64,000 nt of DNA from Hyphomicrobium sp. (GCA_019751875.1 JAIEMV010000003.1:186001-250000), one strand, 5' to 3'; shown: positions 15,523 to 24,659, counted from the stretch's first letter. Notes: a model not told the origin generated them from the sequence alone. Numbers and translations: made by a program.

Positions 15523-17792
15523 TGCACGACCCCGATCGAGCGTGTGTCGGTACCTGCGGATCGGCCGGGTGTGGGCAAGGCTGCGCGATCACCCGGCTTG
15601 CCAGCCGGCGCGGGTGGCGCAGGGGCGCCACCGCTGCCGCCGGCCGGCTTGGCAGTCAGACCAGCAGCTTTGCGTAGATCGACTGCCATCTGGCGTAGAG
15701 CGTCGCGGGCCGCATCTGGAAGACGGCGCGAGGCTTTGGCTTGAGCTTCCGCTTCGCCGGTCAACTGGGCGGCCAGCGCCGGATCGGTAATGCGCAATTG
15801 CGCGATGCGCTGCTGTTCGGCGACTTGTGTGGGATGCGGATCGAGACCGGGCAAGGTCGGGATGTTCATGTCCCGATGAGCAACGGCCATGAAGTCGTGC
15901 CAGATGGGCGCTGCGATCTGACCACCTGTGTTGCCGTGGGCCATGGGCCGGTTATCGTCGTTGCCGAGCCAGACGGAGGCCACATAACGGCCGGTGAATC
16001 CGACGAACCAGATGTCGTTCGGGCCGGAGCTCGTGCCGGTTTTGCCTGCCGAGTGTGTGAATTCCAGACCTGCGCGTTGTGCCGTTCCTTCGGTCACGAC
16101 CTTGTTCATCATCCAGTTCATGCCGGCGGCGACTTCGGGCTTTATGATCTGCGGCGGGGCCGGTTCGTCGCGTTCGCGGCTGTAAATCAGCTCCCCCTTG
16201 GAATTGTAGATCTCCGTGACGCCATAGGGCAGCGCGCGCTTGCCGCCGTTGGCGAAGGTGGCAAACCCACCGGTATGTTCTAAAGGCGTGATGCCATAGT
16301 CGCCAAGCGCCATGGAGCAGCTCTTGCGAATGCCCTTGATGCCGAGGCGCTGGGTCATTTCGATGACATTCTCACGGCCGACCGCAAAGGACAGTTCCGC
16401 GGCAACGGTATTCAACGATTTGGCAAGCGCCAACCACAACGGCAGGCGCGAGCCCGAGCCGCCGCCTCCGCCGTAGTTGGACGGGCTCCAGCGGCCGCAC
16501 GACCGTGACGCATCGCGGACAGTGGTCGTCGGCTTGTAGCCGCGTTCGAGTGCGGTGGCGTAAACATAGACCTTGAATGATGATCCTGGCTGGCGGCGCG
16601 CATGGGTGGCGCGATTGAACTGGCTTTCGCCGTAGTCGGGTCCTCCGACCATGGCGCGTACGGCGCCGTCGGTCTCCATGGCCACCAGTGCGCCGGAGTT
16701 GAGGCGCAGGCCGCGGCCGCGCTGGCGAATGAAAGGCACGATGGCATCGTCGGCAGCCTTCTGCATCGACAGATCAATCGTGGTGCGGGCCGTGAGGACG
16801 TACTGGCCTTTGCCTTCCGCCAGCTTCTGCACTTCTTCGAAGGCGTAATCGAGGAACCAATCCGGGCTGTCGGTGGTCCGCGCTTCGACGATTTTCGCCG
16901 GATTGAGACGGGCTTCGTGGACCTCTGCGGCGGTATAGAACCCGGCCTCGACGAGGTTCTGCAGTACTTCGTTGGTACGGGCGCGGGACGCGGGCAGGTT
17001 GACGTGCGGAGCGTATTTCGTGGGTGCCTTATAAAGTCCGCCAAGAAGGGCTGCCTCGGCAAGGTTCACCTCGCGGACCGATTTGCCGAAATAGAACTGT
17101 GAAGCAGCTTCAACGCCAAAGGCACCGCCGCCCATATAAGCGCGGTCTAGGTAGAGCTTGAGGATTTCACGTTTGGTGAAGCGGCTCTCCAGGAGGAAGG
17201 AGAGGAACAGCTCCTTGATCTTGCGCTCCAGCGAGCGTTCCGAGGAGAGGAACAGGTTTTTCGCCAGCTGCTGGGTGAGCGATGAGCCGCCCTGGACGAC
17301 GTCGTTGGCGCGAAGGTTTTCAGCCAGCGCGCGGACGGTGCCGAGCACGTCGATGCCGTAGTGTTCGAAGAAGCGGCGGTCTTCGGTGGCCAGCGTGGCC
17401 TTGATCACGCTCTCGGGGATTTCTTCGAGGGGCACGGCGTCGTTATGCAGGATGCCGCGCTTGCCGATCTCGTTGCCATCCTTATCGAGAAACTTGACGC
17501 TGTAGCGACCGGTGAGGAACTTGCCTTCATCGAACTCATTGAAGGCGGGAATGGCGAGCGCGAAGAGAACGACGAAGCCGCCGGCGCCCAATGTCAGACC
17601 TTCGGAGGCCAGTTCATTGAAGAGGCGCTTCCAACCGGTCAGCTGAAAACGGGCAAAGAAGGTCTGGCCGGCGTTCCAGGCGTCGCGGATGCGCGACCAC
17701 GTTTCCGACAGGGTCGAATCGATCTTGGCATCGAGACCGAGAAGGTTCGAGAGCTTGTCACGGCCGCCCTGTTTGAAAAACCAGTCGCTCAA
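15519..17792 (-). CDS. Class A penicillin-binding protein (PBP1A type)
   Basis: Bifunctional peptidoglycan synthase, 757 residues, anchored by one TM segment near 68-85. The glycosyltransferase-51 domain carries ATEDRRFFEHYG (catalytic E137) and GGSSLTQQLAKN (169-179). The transpeptidase domain has SxxK at S404-K407 (PGSSFK), SxN at S459-N461 and a GKTGTSSGPND motif. A Gly-rich insert near residues 441-447 and a Pro/Ala-rich tail are notable. All catalytic motifs are present. First gene of an operon with the DUF1214 and DUF1254 genes, overlapping the former by 4 bp. Confidence 0.93.
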   Translation of the reverse strand: MSDWFFKQGGRDKLSNLLGLDAKIDSTLSETWSRIRDAWNAGQTFFARFQLTGWKRLFNELASEGLTLGAGGFVVLFALAIPAFNEFDEGKFLTGRYSVKFLDKDGNEIGKRGILHNDAVPLEEIPESVIKATLATEDRRFFEHYGIDVLGTVRALAENLRANDVVQGGSSLTQQLAKNLFLSSERSLERKIKELFLSFLLESRFTKREILKLYLDRAYMGGGAFGVEAASQFYFGKSVREVNLAEAALLGGLYKAPTKYAPHVNLPASRARTNEVLQNLVEAGFYTAAEVHEARLNPAKIVEARTTDSPDWFLDYAFEEVQKLAEGKGQYVLTARTTIDLSMQKAADDAIVPFIRQRGRGLRLNSGALVAMETDGAVRAMVGGPDYGESQFNRATHARRQPGSSFKVYVYATALERGYKPTTTVRDASRSCGRWSPSNYGGGGGSGSRLPLWLALAKSLNTVAAELSFAVGRENVIEMTQRLGIKGIRKSCSMALGDYGITPLEHTGGFATFANGGKRALPYGVTEIYNSKGELIYSRERDEPAPPQIIKPEVAAGMNWMMNKVVTEGTAQRAGLEFTHSAGKTGTSSGPNDIWFVGFTGRYVASVWLGNDDNRPMAHGNTGGQIAAPIWHDFMAVAHRDMNIPTLPGLDPHPTQVAEQQRIAQLRITDPALAAQLTGEAEAQAKASRRLPDAARDALRQMAVDLRKAAGLTAKPAGGSGGAPAPPAPAGKPGDRAALPTPGRSAGTDTRSIGVVQ

Positions 17793-18020
17793 ACTCGTCC
17801 GCCTCGCTAATGACGTCTACTCTCGAGGACGCAATCCTCGAACCACGGCCGCGCACATCGACCGGGCCCATGAGAACCGGGACCACTCGACGACAGACGC
17901 GCGGCGCCGACAAAAGGGCAGCACGACATGGCCAAGATGGGGCAGGGCCGGCGGAATCGTTCACGATCCGAAGGCGCAGGTCTAGCACTTTCCGCCCCAG
18001 AGGCGCGAGGGGGCCGTGGC

Positions 18021-18506
18021 ATGCGCGAACGTGTCAAGATCAAAGACGGCGTCGAGCCCAAGCCCTTCTGGGAAACAAAGACCCTGGAGGAGATGACGGC
18101 TGCCGAATGGGAATCGCTGTGCGACGGCTGCGGGCGCTGCTGCCTCAATAAACTCGAGGACGAGGATACGGGTGAAATCGTGCTGACGCGGCTGGCCTGC
18201 GCGCTGCTCGATATCGGGAAGTGCCGGTGCTCCGACTACGCGAACCGGTTTGACAAGATGCCGGATTGCATCAATCTCACACCGGAAAAGGTGCGGACCC
18301 TGAAGTGGCTGCCGGCGACGTGCGGATACCGGCGCGTGAAGGAAGGCCGTGGGCTGGCCTGGTGGCACCCGCTCATTTCCGGCGACCCGGAAACCGTGCA
18401 CCAAGCGGGAATTTCGGTGCGCGGCTTCGCGCGTTCGGAGAAGGGCGTGCGGGCCGACAACTTCGTCCGGTATATCATTTCAGACTTCGAGGACGGCGAG
18501 AGCTAA
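18021..18506 (+). CDS. YcgN family cysteine-cluster protein (UPF0260)
   Basis: 161 residues closely similar to E. coli Ycg[21 protein letters not shown], the cluster [11 protein letters not shown], then [22 protein letters not shown] and LPATCGYR. The regular cysteines suggest a metal or Fe-S site; biochemical role unknown. Start ATG 18021 agrees with the family length and has GAGGGGG upstream; the frame is open further to 17928, where the translation loses similarity. Confidence 0.88.
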   Translation: MRERVKIKDGVEPKPFWETKTLEEMTAAEWESLCDGCGRCCLNKLEDEDTGEIVLTRLACALLDIGKCRCSDYANRFDKMPDCINLTPEKVRTLKWLPATCGYRRVKEGRGLAWWHPLISGDPETVHQAGISVRGFARSEKGVRADNFVRYIISDFEDGES

Positions 18507-18531
18507 GTCGCTCGCCGCCCTTCGATGAGCG

Positions 18532-18945
18532 CTAGCGGCGGCGGTGGTATACGCGGTGCGCCCTATATGCACGGCGCGCACCATAGCCGCGATAGGGACT
18601 GTAGTATGCCCGGGCGCGCGCATACCCGTATGGGCGATAGTAGCGGTAGGGGCGATAGACTCGGTAGGGACGATAGACGGGGTAAGGGCGATAGTAATAG
18701 GCGTCGTCATAATAGTCGTCGTTATAATAGTAGGCGGGGTAGCCGCCGTATCCGTAGCCGTAATAGGGACCGTAATAGCGGTGGCGGTAAGCGCTGCCGA
18801 TAATCACGGCGGTGGCGACGCCGGCCGCTATGCCCCAACCCCAGCCGCGATAGCGATGTGCATCGGCGCGATCGGTGGCGACCGTCATGCTTGCGACCGC
18901 GACCAGGAGCGCGAGGACGAGGCCATTCAGAGAACGCATACGCAT
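18532..18945 (-). CDS. Exported Tyr/Arg/Gly-rich protein
   Basis: 137 residues: signal peptide (GLVLALLVAVASMTVATDRADA) ending near residue 29, a short hydrophobic glycine-rich segment (GWGIAAGVATAVIIGSAY), then about 80 residues made almost only of Tyr, Arg, Pro, Gly and Ala in YRPY/VYRPYR repeats. The composition resembles BA14K-like and other small secreted proteins of Hyphomicrobiales. Start behind GGGAGG. Function unknown; the repeats probably give a disordered, cationic, surface-sticking tail. Confidence 0.75.
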   Translation of the reverse strand: MRMRSLNGLVLALLVAVASMTVATDRADAHRYRGWGWGIAAGVATAVIIGSAYRHRYYGPYYGYGYGGYPAYYYNDDYYDDAYYYRPYPVYRPYRVYRPYRYYRPYGYARARAYYSPYRGYGARRAYRAHRVYHRRR

Positions 18946-19467
18946 TGAAACCTCCCATCGATACGGGTGTGCGTTCGAGGACGCACCCCGTGCTGCGAGA
19001 TCGATGGACGATACCGCGACGGGGTTCGTTGATGAAGATCAATTCTTTAGATGGTCCGGACTCCGACGATGAACTCATCACCTCAATGCGCTCGTTCGCT
19101 TGTGAGAAATCTGATGAGTTCGACACGGCTGCCAGCGCGCAGCGACGACCAAGCTTGTGCATCGGGCAGGATCAGCTGGTCGGGTGGAATACCATCGCGT
19201 GCTTACGACTTATCCCCGCGTCGGTAGAGTGCGATAAACTGAAGGGTCTCTCTGAGTAAGTATCGGAATTGCAATGATAATTTTTGATTTTGCATTTGAC
19301 AGCGTGACGGTCGTCGTGTAGGTTTTTGGTATGGTGCGAGAGTTGCGGGCGGTTCGAATGCGGTGATGCATTCGGGCCGTTTTCATTTTCGCGGCTCGTT
19401 CGCGAGACGCGGCTCGCACCAGTTCGCATTTCTTTCCCGGCATCGATGAAGACTGGAGTTGCTCCGC
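18946..19467. other. Leader region before the GTA cluster
   Basis: About 520 bp upstream of the first GTA gene, with visibly more A and T around 19255-19340. It includes a 75-codon open frame at 19032-19259 (start MKINSLDGPDSDDE) with no recognised domain and a weak ribosome site, which I do not call. A promoter-like pair is at 19296-19324. This is the expected place for GTA activator binding. Confidence 0.5.
19296..19324 (+). promoter_or_regulatory. Candidate promoter for the GTA cluster
   Basis: TTGACA at 19296-19301 followed after 17 bp by TAGGTT at 19319-19324, in an AT-richer pocket about 145 bp upstream of the first GTA gene. The -35 is perfect, the -10 is weak, as expected for an activator-dependent promoter. 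Assignment is by pattern only. Confidence 0.35.
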
Positions 19468-20076
19468 ATGGCGCGTCCGCGTGTAGTCCTCGATGACGAC
19501 GCGTGGGCGGCTGTCCGTGTGGCCTATGAGGACACGCCAGAGCCGGTGACACGGATCCTGGCGCGGTTCGGGATCCAACGGCATCAGCTCTATGACCGGA
19601 TCGCAATCGAGAACTGGCGGATGCGGTCGTCGGGCGTCGTCAAGTCGGCAGCCGACGTGGCGCCGCCGGTTGCACGACCGCCGCCCTTGCTGCGGTTCGA
19701 GTCTGCGACCAGCGATCCGGTGGTTGAAGGAATTGGCTGTCCGATCGACGGCGATCGGCCAGTGCAAACGCACGCGGAGCGCATGGAGCGGCTCTATCGC
19801 ATCATCGACCGGCTACTGGAGAAGATGGAGAGCAACGTGGTCAATAATCCCAACATGACGGCACAAGAACAGGAACGCGCGGCGAAGGCGCTGACATCGA
19901 CGATGACGGCGATGGAGCGGATGACCGACATCGCAGATCCGAAGAAAGCGCCCGAGACGTCCGACGGAGGCAAGAATAATGACAGTGCCGAAGCCGAACG
20001 GATGCGTCGCGAGATTGCGGAGCGTCTTGAGCGGCTCAGCGCCAAACTGCTCGACGACGCCGGCAAGTCTGAGTGA
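19468..20076 (+). CDS. GTA small terminase-like protein (gp1)
   Basis: 202 residues. The N-terminus (DDDAWAAVRVAYEDTPEPVT, LARFGIQRHQLYDRI) is a helix-turn-helix typical of small terminase subunits; residues 95-160 (HAERMERLYRIIDRLLEKME, QEQERAAKALTSTMTAMERM) are coiled-coil-like, which drives ring assembly. In a GTA this subunit recognises or holds DNA for headful packaging of host DNA. Start ATG 19468 with GGAG ten bases upstream. Overlaps the large terminase frame by 98 bp. Confidence 0.8.
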   Translation: MARPRVVLDDDAWAAVRVAYEDTPEPVTRILARFGIQRHQLYDRIAIENWRMRSSGVVKSAADVAPPVARPPPLLRFESATSDPVVEGIGCPIDGDRPVQTHAERMERLYRIIDRLLEKMESNVVNNPNMTAQEQERAAKALTSTMTAMERMTDIADPKKAPETSDGGKNNDSAEAERMRREIAERLERLSAKLLDDAGKSE

Positions 20077-21358
20077 CCTCACCGACGCCCAGATCCGGCG
20101 GATCTATTTCGACTGGCGGTTCTGGGCGCGTGACGATCAGCTGCCGCCGGACTCAGGTGATGGTTGGCGCGTGTGGCTGCTGCTCGGCGGGCGTGGCGCC
20201 GGCAAAACGCGGGCGGGGGCGGAGTGGGTTCGCGCGCAGGCCTTGGGTCTATGGGATCGGCAGGCGAGCGCATCGTCCGGTGCTGGTCCGCAACGGCGGC
20301 GGATCGCGCTCATCGGAGAGACGTTCGCCGATGTGCGGCGGGTGATGATCGAGGGCGCGTCGGGGCTGCTCAACGTCCATCCGGAGAGCGAGCGGCCGGT
20401 GTTCGAAGCGTCAAACGGGCGGATCGTCTGGCCGAACGGGTCGGTGGCGCATGTGTTTTCAGCGGAGACGCCGGATAGTCTGCGCGGGCCGCAGTTCGAG
20501 TTCGCCTGGTGCGACGAGATCGCTAAGTGGCGCGAGCCGGATCAGGTTTGGGACATGCTGCAGTTTGCGCTGCGGCTGGGCGCGTCGCCGCGCGTGTGCG
20601 TGACAACGACGCCGCGTCCGCTGCCGTTCCTGAAGACGCTGATGGCGGATGCCGCGACGGTGACGATGCGGGCTGCGACGCATGACAACGCGGAGCATCT
20701 GGCGCCGGGGTTCGTTCAGGAAATGGAGCGGCGGTATCAGGGATCGGTGCTCGGGCGGCAGGAATTATTGGGCGAGATCGTCGAGGGTGAGCAGGGCGCG
20801 TTGTGGCGGCGCGACTGGATCGATGCGGGCCGCGTGGCTGCGGCGGGAGATTTGCGGCGTATCGTCGTGGCGGTCGATCCGCCGGTGACGGCGACGAAGG
20901 TGTCGGACGCCTGCGGGATCGTGGTGGCGGGCGAAGACGAGCAGGGCCAAGCGTTCGTGCTTGCCGATCTGACGCTCGAGGGGCGCGAGCCGCATGTGTG
21001 GGCGCGGGCCGCGGTGGCGGCCTATCATGAGTTTCAAGCCGACCACATCGTGGCGGAGACGAACCAGGGCGGTGATCTCGTGGTCGCGATCCTGAAGCAG
21101 ATGGATGAGAACGTGCCGGTGCGGAAGGTGACGGCGACGCGGGGCAAGTGGCTGCGCGCGGAACCGGTGGCGGCGCTCTATGCGGAGGGCCGCGTGGCGC
21201 ATGTGGGTCGCTTTGAAAAGCTCGAGGCGCAAATGATGTCGTTTGCGGGTGACGGGCGTGCGGGTGGCCGCAGTCCTGATCGGCTCGATGCGCTCGTGTG
21301 GGCGCTGACGGACTTGAAGCTCACGCCGCTGGCGCGACCTGGGATCCGAACGCTTTAG
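19979..21358 (+). CDS. terL: GTA large terminase (gp2)
   Basis: Packaging motor ATPase and nuclease. Walker A is LLGGRGAGKTRAG (about 68-80), Walker B is FEFAWCDE with D179-E180, and a C-terminal RNase-H-like nuclease region follows (VAVDPPVTATKVSDACGIVV, ETNQGGDLVV, DRLDALVWALTDL). 459 residues from the ATG at 19979, which has GGAGG eight bases upstream but lies 98 bp inside gp1; a TTG at 20027 with GGAG is the alternative and would give 443. Order and motifs match the GTA large terminase. Confidence 0.92.
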   Translation: MTVPKPNGCVARLRSVLSGSAPNCSTTPASLSDLTDAQIRRIYFDWRFWARDDQLPPDSGDGWRVWLLLGGRGAGKTRAGAEWVRAQALGLWDRQASASSGAGPQRRRIALIGETFADVRRVMIEGASGLLNVHPESERPVFEASNGRIVWPNGSVAHVFSAETPDSLRGPQFEFAWCDEIAKWREPDQVWDMLQFALRLGASPRVCVTTTPRPLPFLKTLMADAATVTMRAATHDNAEHLAPGFVQEMERRYQGSVLGRQELLGEIVEGEQGALWRRDWIDAGRVAAAGDLRRIVVAVDPPVTATKVSDACGIVVAGEDEQGQAFVLADLTLEGREPHVWARAAVAAYHEFQADHIVAETNQGGDLVVAILKQMDENVPVRKVTATRGKWLRAEPVAALYAEGRVAHVGRFEKLEAQMMSFAGDGRAGGRSPDRLDALVWALTDLKLTPLARPGIRTL

Positions 21359-21362
21359 AGTG

Positions 21363-21455
21363 CGCTTTCCGACTCCGCTGCGCGGAGCCGGCCGGAAGGC
21401 GGGGCTGTGTTTTGCGCCTGGCGACTCCGCTGTCGCGGAGCGGCCGCCGGGCGCG
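21363..21455. repeat. Two imperfect palindromes between terminase and portal genes
   Basis: The 120-bp gap between gp2 and gp3 holds two related hairpin units. Unit 1, 21363-21401, has arms around a CTCCGC/GCGGAG core with TTCCG/CGGAA flanks. Unit 2, 21414-21455, has a CTCCGC-TGTC-GCGGAG core with GCGCCTGGCG and CCGCCGGGCGC flanks. A similar unit occurs at 61886-61927. The arrangement resembles REP-like palindromic elements. Confidence 0.6.
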
Positions 21456-21478
21456 TTTGACAACTTGAAGGATACACC

Positions 21479-22702
21479 ATGGCTCGATGGACGGAGCGGC
21501 TCGCGTCGATGTGGGCCGGGTCGCGGAGTACGTTGCCGTACGCGCTGACGGCACCGCCTTCCGCCGGTGACGAGAAGGCGACGCGGACCGGTTCGGTGGT
21601 CGCGGTGGAGACGCTCGGGCGACCGGTCTGGACACCGCGCGACTATCAGACCTTTGCGCGTGAAGGCTATATGCAGAACCCGATCGTGTACCGGTCGGTT
21701 CGCATGATCGCTGAAGCGGCGGCGTCGATCCCGCTCCTTCTGTATGAGGGCGTGCACGAGCACGAGGCGCATCCGCTTCTCGATCTCATCGCGCATCCGA
21801 ACGCGGGACAGACGTCGGCGGATTTCTTCGAGAGCTGGTATGGCTACCTGCTCGTGTCGGGTAACGCGTATGCCGAAGCGGTCTTGATCGGCGATCGTGT
21901 GCGGGAATTGCACGCGCTGCGTTCCGATCGCATGAAGGTGATCCCCGGCAGCGAGGGCTGGCCGGAGGGATACGAATACACGGCAAACGGGCGGAGTGTC
22001 CGGTTCGGGGCAGATGCAGATGCGGCGGGTGGCGTGTCGCCGATCCTGCACATGAAGCTCTTTCACCCGGCGAACGATCACTATGGTTTCAGTCCGATCG
22101 AGGCGGCGGCAACTGCGATCGACATCCACAATACGGCGGCAGGCTGGAACAAGGCGCTGCTTGACAATTCGGCGAGGCCCTCCGGTGCGCTCGTCTATGG
22201 CAATGGCGGCGGGCGGTTGACGGCGGAGCAATTCGAGCGGCTGAAGACGGAGTTGGAGACGAACTTTCAAGGCGCCAAGCATGCGGGGCGTCCGCTGCTG
22301 CTCGAGGGCGGGCTCGACTGGAAGCCGCTGTCGCTGTCGCCGCGCGACATGGATTTCATCGAAGCCAAGAACGCGGCAGCGCGCGAGATCGCGCTCGCCG
22401 TCGGCGTGCCGCCGATGCTGCTCGGTATTCCGGGCGACAACACCTATTCCAACTATCAGGAAGCCACGCGCTCGTTCTGGCGACAGACCGTGCTGCCGCT
22501 CGTCAATCGAACGGCCATGGCGTTTACAGGCTGGCTCGCGCCGGCATTCGGGTCGGGACTTTTGCTGAGACCCAATCTCGATGATGTGGAGGCGCTGACG
22601 TTTGAGCGTGAGGCGCTCTGGCGGCGGCTCGATGCGGCGACGTTTCTCTCGCGCGACGAAAAGCGCGAGGCCGCCGGTTATCCGCCGGAGACCAGTGCAT
22701 GA
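21479..22702 (+). CDS. GTA portal protein (gp3)
   Basis: 407-residue HK97-type portal that forms the dodecameric channel at one capsid vertex. Recognisable blocks: GYMQNPIVYRSVRMIAEAAA, HPLLDLIAHPNAGQTSADFF, LLVSGNAYAEAVL, LFHPANDHYGFSPIEAAATA, NDHYG, GVPPMLLGIPGDNTYSNYQE and PNLDDVEAL. ATG 21479 follows the palindrome-bearing gap. Its stop overlaps the start of the protease gene by 4 bp. Confidence 0.94.
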   Translation: MARWTERLASMWAGSRSTLPYALTAPPSAGDEKATRTGSVVAVETLGRPVWTPRDYQTFAREGYMQNPIVYRSVRMIAEAAASIPLLLYEGVHEHEAHPLLDLIAHPNAGQTSADFFESWYGYLLVSGNAYAEAVLIGDRVRELHALRSDRMKVIPGSEGWPEGYEYTANGRSVRFGADADAAGGVSPILHMKLFHPANDHYGFSPIEAAATAIDIHNTAAGWNKALLDNSARPSGALVYGNGGGRLTAEQFERLKTELETNFQGAKHAGRPLLLEGGLDWKPLSLSPRDMDFIEAKNAAAREIALAVGVPPMLLGIPGDNTYSNYQEATRSFWRQTVLPLVNRTAMAFTGWLAPAFGSGLLLRPNLDDVEALTFEREALWRRLDAATFLSRDEKREAAGYPPETSA

Positions 22703-23424
22703 GGGAGGGCGTGAAGACGATGCGAGACCCGACGGTGGACGTTGCCGCTCCGGAGTTGAAGTTCACGGCGCTCGATCTTACGGACGCGGATGCGAGCGGT
22801 GTTTTCGAAGGGTACGCGAGCCTGTTCGATCGCGAGGACCTGGCGCGAGATGTGATCGTGCCTGGTGCGTTCCGGCAGAGTTTATCGGAGCGGGGCGCGC
22901 AGGGTGTGCGCATGCTCTATCAGCACGATCCGGCCCATCCCATCGGGGTGTGGGAGCGGATCGAGGAAGATGCGCTGGGCCTCAAGGTCAGAGGGCGCCT
23001 GACGCTCGAGACGGAAAAAGCGCGCGATGTTCTCTTTCTGATGCGCGCCGGCGCGATCGACGGCCTGTCCATCGGGTTCAAGGCGAAGCGGACGCGGCGC
23101 GAGGCACGCTCCGGCGTCCGGCGCATTCTGGACCTGCAACTCTGGGAAATTTCCATCGTGACGTTTCCCATGATGCCGGGCGCGCGGGTGCTCGGCGTCA
23201 AATCCACTCCGTTCGCCGGGGCGATCCCGACCGAACGCCAATTCGAGCGCTGGCTTGTGCGGGAAGCCGGGTTCACGCGCTCGGCTGCCCGGACGCTCAT
23301 GCGATCGGGATACGACGGTCTGAAGTCCCAGCGGGATGCGGGCACGGACACGAACGGTGAGACAGCGGATCTCTCCGGCCAATTGCGTCGGCTGACCGCG
23401 CTCATCAAGTCTGCCACCACCTGA
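22699..23424 (+). CDS. GTA prohead protease (gp4)
   Basis: HK97 family serine protease that matures the capsid. 241 residues; the core is VFEGYASLFDREDLARDVIV, then MLYQHDPAHPIGVWERIEED with the catalytic-type histidine, MRAGAIDGLSIGFKAK with the catalytic serine, and LWEISIVTFPMMPGARV. A C-terminal extension of about 70 residues (LVREAGFTRSAARTLMRSGY) is usual for GTA and prophage versions. ATG 22699 overlaps the portal stop. Confidence 0.93.
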   Translation: MREGVKTMRDPTVDVAAPELKFTALDLTDADASGVFEGYASLFDREDLARDVIVPGAFRQSLSERGAQGVRMLYQHDPAHPIGVWERIEEDALGLKVRGRLTLETEKARDVLFLMRAGAIDGLSIGFKAKRTRREARSGVRRILDLQLWEISIVTFPMMPGARVLGVKSTPFAGAIPTERQFERWLVREAGFTRSAARTLMRSGYDGLKSQRDAGTDTNGETADLSGQLRRLTALIKSATT

Positions 23425-23439
23425 CAAGGATTGAAAACA

Positions 23440-24642
23440 ATGGACGCACTTGAAACCAAGGCCGGGTTGGGCCGCGATCTAGACGAGCTGATGCAGGCCT
23501 TCGAGGCCTTCAAGGACACCAATGACCGCCGCCTCGCCGAAATCGAGCGGCGTGGTTCGGAAGATGTCGTGACGGCCGACAAGCTCGCCCGCATCGAGAA
23601 GACGATGGATGCGCTTGCTTTGAAGCAGGCGCGCGTGCCTCTCGGTGAACGGGACGCCAAGCCGGTCGCGGAACTCGCACACAAGTCTGCGTTCGACGGT
23701 TACGTGCGCAAGGGCGAGACGGCGAACTTGACGGCATTGGAACAGAAAGCCCTCTCGGTCGGCATTGATGCGGACGGCGGCTTCCTGGTGCCAAAAGAGA
23801 CCGAACGCGCGGTGAATACGGCCTTGAAGACGGTGTCTCCGATCCGCTCGGTCGCTGGTATTCGCCAGGTTTCGGGTTCGGTTTACAAGGTGCCGTTTGC
23901 GACGACAGGTGCGGCGACGGGTTGGGTCGGTGAAGCGGCGGTGCGTCCGCAGACCAACACGCCGACGCTGGCTGAGCTGTCGTTCCCGACCATGGAACTC
24001 TACGCCATGCCGGCGGCGACACAGGCGATCCTCGATGACAGCGCCGTCGACATCGATGCGTGGCTCGCGGAAGAAGTCCGGGTCGCCTTCGCCCAGCAGG
24101 AAGGCACGGCGTTCGTTACCGGTGATGGCGTCAACAAGCCGAAAGGTTTCCTCACCTATCCGACGGTGGCGAATGCCTCGTGGACGTGGGGCAATCTCGG
24201 CTTCGTGACGTCGGGTGCAGCGGGTGCATTTCCTGCCGCCAACCAGGCCGACAAGCTGATCGACCTCGTCTATGCGGTGAAGGGGACGTATCGCGCGAAC
24301 GGTTCGTTCGTGATGAACCGCTCGACGCTCGGCACCGTGCGCAAGATGAAGGATGCCGATGGCTCGTACATCTGGCAGCCTTCGGGTGATGCGGCGCAGC
24401 CGTCGCGCTTGCTCGGCTATCCCGTCGTCGAAGCGGAAGACATGCCGAACATCGCGGCGAACAGCCTCTCGATCGCATTCGGTGATTTTGCGAGCGGCTA
24501 TCTGATCGTCGATCGCGTGGGGATCCGCGTGCTGCGCGATCCCTATTCCTCCAAGCCGTATGTGCTCTTCTACACGACCAAGCGCGTCGGCGGCGGCGTC
24601 AGGGACTTCGACGCGATCAAGCTGATGCAGTTCTCGATATAA
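23440..24642 (+). CDS. GTA major capsid protein, HK97 fold (gp5)
   Basis: 400 residues. The first ~100 residues are helical and charged (coiled-coil delta/scaffold domain, LDELMQAFEAFKDTNDRRLA) and are expected to be removed by gp4. The shell domain begins with the glycine-rich GIDADGGFLVPKETERAV and includes VGEAAVRPQTNTPTLAELSF, the E-loop/P-domain strands and FGDFASGYLIVDRVGIRVLR near the C-terminus. Start ATG 23440 behind AAGGA. Followed by a repeat-rich 436-bp gap before the next GTA gene. Confidence 0.95.
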   Translation: MDALETKAGLGRDLDELMQAFEAFKDTNDRRLAEIERRGSEDVVTADKLARIEKTMDALALKQARVPLGERDAKPVAELAHKSAFDGYVRKGETANLTALEQKALSVGIDADGGFLVPKETERAVNTALKTVSPIRSVAGIRQVSGSVYKVPFATTGAATGWVGEAAVRPQTNTPTLAELSFPTMELYAMPAATQAILDDSAVDIDAWLAEEVRVAFAQQEGTAFVTGDGVNKPKGFLTYPTVANASWTWGNLGFVTSGAAGAFPAANQADKLIDLVYAVKGTYRANGSFVMNRSTLGTVRKMKDADGSYIWQPSGDAAQPSRLLGYPVVEAEDMPNIAANSLSIAFGDFASGYLIVDRVGIRVLRDPYSSKPYVLFYTTKRVGGGVRDFDAIKLMQFSI

Positions 24643-24659
24643 AGCGCTCACGCCGGTTA

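Noticed and set aside
17810-18151. Open frame in the PBP1A-YcgN gap running into ycgN
   Set aside because: Overlaps ycgN in another frame and has low-complexity Arg-rich translation; no evidence of coding.
19032-19259. 75-codon open frame upstream of the GTA cluster
   Set aside because: Weak ribosome site, no recognised domain and location in a likely promoter region; not enough support for a gene.
20765-22282. 505-codon open frame on the minus strand across terminase and portal genes
   Set aside because: Antisense to two recognised genes, composition typical of shadow frames in high-GC DNA.
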